Positions 13,778-14,780 of a stretch of 14,780 nucleotides of DNA are shown in pieces. The notes under the pieces were generated by a model. That model made no database searches and was not told where the DNA came from. It saw nothing but the letters and a program-made list of their open reading frames with translations. Source of the DNA: an uncultured Clostridia bacterium (lineage in GTDB: Bacteria > Bacillota > Clostridia > Christensenellales > Borkfalkiaceae). The position numbers and the translations under genes were made by a program. The stretch covers positions 1 through 14,780 of the forward strand of contig CAMWHW010000004.1 of assembly GCA_947174175.1 (NCBI GenBank). The letters run 5' to 3'. Positions within the stretch are counted from its first letter, which is position 1. Every line of letters begins with the position of its first letter.

Positions 13778-14224
13778 TCAATGCGGTTCTATCCAACCGT
13801 TTTCCAGTCCTATTTCCGCTAAATAACCGTCCAATTCAAGAGACTCTGCAACCGTTCCAAGCGAATATTCCCTGCCTCGGTACGTAATGTAACGCGTACT
13901 CATTGAAATGTCTTCCCCTTCACCGTATATAAGTTTAAGATATCTGTTCGTGCCGGGCGCCATAGAATCAGTTAATTCATATTCATGCCCGATTATAAAG
14001 TTGTAAACAAAATTTATCTGCTCGCTATCGGTTAAAGTAAACTCGCCGATATACGAGTCAAAGAAAGTCACTTCGATACTCGTCGGGGCGTCTTTTAACT
14101 GTTCGTACACGTCCGCGGGACTGATAGTTTTTTTCGCGCACGAGGATAAAACCGCCGCGCCCATCGTCGCCATACATATCGCAACCACACCGACGATAAT
14201 ACTTTTTAATTTCTTTCTTTTCAA
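13778..14224 (-). CDS. Putative lipoprotein of unknown function (TTG start)
   Basis: I place the start at a TTG at 14224 (148 aa). GGGAG (14233-14237) sits eight bases before it, and the product then begins as a textbook lipoprotein signal: KRKKLK (2-7), a hydrophobic stretch, and lipobox LSSC with Cys29 as the likely lipidated residue. ATG codons at 14239 and 14272 keep the frame open but would put extra residues in front of the basic stretch, and the latter would overlap the upstream gene. The mature part is acidic and about 120 residues (ISPADVYEQLKDAPTSIEV, 34-52; FTLTDSEQINFVYNFI; RYITYRGREYSLGTVAESL). No family recognised. It is the second gene of a two-gene unit encoding envelope proteins, and ends at the bidirectional terminator. 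Confidence 0.8.
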   Translation of the reverse strand: MKRKKLKSIIVGVVAICMATMGAAVLSSCAKKTISPADVYEQLKDAPTSIEVTFFDSYIGEFTLTDSEQINFVYNFIIGHEYELTDSMAPGTNRYLKLIYGEGEDISMSTRYITYRGREYSLGTVAESLELDGYLAEIGLENGWIEPH

Positions 14225-14244
14225 AATGTCTACTCCCATATATT

Positions 14245-14706
14245 TTAAGCAAAGTTCACTATTATACTGCAAGGTATAAATTCCGTATCGCCGTAATACG
14301 CGTGATGAATTTCAATTACCTCGTTTCTGCACTCGGTTAACCCCCGAACGATAAATTTGTGCTCCGTTCTTTCGTCGGGTATAATCTCCAATTTATCGCT
14401 ATCGTATATCAGTTTAATATTACTGGAAGGAATAATCTCGTAGTAAGGATATTTCCTGACGTCAAGGATATAATCTTTTCCGACGGCAAGCTCGGGCAGC
14501 TTATCCTTATCGGTTAACGCACCGTAAAGATACATATCCTTTTCTTCCATGTGCAAAGACAATTCCGCCTCGAACCCGGGCGTTATATCTTTATAGTCAT
14601 TCTTACGACAACTCGGCAGTTCCAGAGGAATACTTGCAAGCAATACTATTATTGCCGCAACGAAAAGGCACGCAGTTACGATTAAAATTTTCACGCCACC
14701 CTTCAT
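14245..14706 (-). CDS. Membrane-anchored protein of unknown function
   Basis: The ATG at 14706 has a very good ribosome binding site, GAGGAGG, about six bases upstream, and a near-consensus promoter. The 153-aa product has one N-terminal hydrophobic segment (about 7-29) after a short basic start (MKGGVK), then an extracellular part of about 120 residues. Cys33 in LELPSC lies near the end of the segment; proline at position -2 makes it a poor lipobox, so a signal anchor is my first reading. The outer part is acidic and beta-rich in appearance (EAELSLHMEEKDMYLYGAL, 46-64; IKLIYDSDKLEIIPDE, 97-112) with Cys126 and Cys146 possibly paired. No family recognised. It is followed after 20 bases by the lipoprotein gene, and the two likely act at the same surface. 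Confidence 0.8.
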   Translation of the reverse strand: MKGGVKILIVTACLFVAAIIVLLASIPLELPSCRKNDYKDITPGFEAELSLHMEEKDMYLYGALTDKDKLPELAVGKDYILDVRKYPYYEIIPSSNIKLIYDSDKLEIIPDERTEHKFIVRGLTECRNEVIEIHHAYYGDTEFIPCSIIVNFA

Positions 14707-14750
14707 ATATTACCTCCTCAATATTTCCGCCAGTAGCTTCGGTCAATTAC

Positions 14751-14779
14751 AATATATCATTTTATGCACTACTTGTCAA
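14751..14779 (-). promoter_or_regulatory. Promoter of the two-gene envelope operon
   Basis: Minus strand: perfect -35 TTGACA (14774-14779), 17-base spacer, -10 TATATT (14751-14756) preceded by TGA (extended -10). Predicted start is near 14744, giving a leader of about 38 bases. Confidence 0.85.
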
Positions 14780-14780
14780 C

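Noticed and set aside
1..14780. CRISPR array, IS element, prophage, tRNA or rRNA
   Set aside because: No regularly spaced repeats, transposase-like frames, integrase, or tRNA-like cloverleaf were seen; gene content is housekeeping with a few small unknown genes.

Overview
The window looks like a housekeeping segment of a Clostridia-type Firmicutes chromosome of moderate GC content. The evidence is the gene order ylxM-ffh-rpsP-khpA-rimM-trmD-ylqF-rnhB...dprA-topA-trmFO, a close relative of the Bacillus/Clostridium arrangement, together with YlxM, YlqF and folate-dependent TrmFO, AGGAG-type ribosome binding sites and clear sigma-A promoters. I cannot name the species; an uncultivated gut clostridial lineage is a guess. 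No phage, IS element, CRISPR array, tRNA or rRNA was seen.

Left block (1-11842, all minus strand; transcription runs from high to low coordinates). A strong promoter at 11857-11885 starts ylxM and ffh (SRP targeting), followed by rpsP, khpA, rimM, trmD, ylqF (ribosome and tRNA biogenesis), rnhB and yraN. A hairpin at the end of khpA probably reduces transcription into rimM-trmD. rplS (L19) is not next to trmD as it is in Bacillus. It lies after yraN with its own extended -10 promoter and a structured leader, and ends in a good terminator. Next come comM (yifB), dprA, topA and trmFO, packed with small gaps or overlaps. trmFO runs off the left edge. Together the block covers protein targeting, ribosome maturation, tRNA modification, RNase HII, DNA uptake/recombination and DNA topology.

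Right block (11843-13686, plus strand). A divergent regulatory region with several palindromes separates ylxM from a 76-aa protein of unknown function that has its own promoter. After that come an MscS-type mechanosensitive channel gene with a near-consensus promoter and, one base downstream, a 136-aa protein I do not recognise. Three hairpins, the last a 16-bp bidirectional terminator, close this side.

Far right (13778-14780, minus strand). A near-consensus promoter drives two small genes for exported or membrane-anchored proteins of unknown function: a membrane-anchored 153-aa protein and a lipoprotein that probably starts at TTG.

I do not see a clearly new biological system. The least explained parts are the two-gene envelope operon, the partner gene of mscS, the 76-aa gene, and a repeated TTTCACAAAA motif found upstream of promoters in three intergenic regions.
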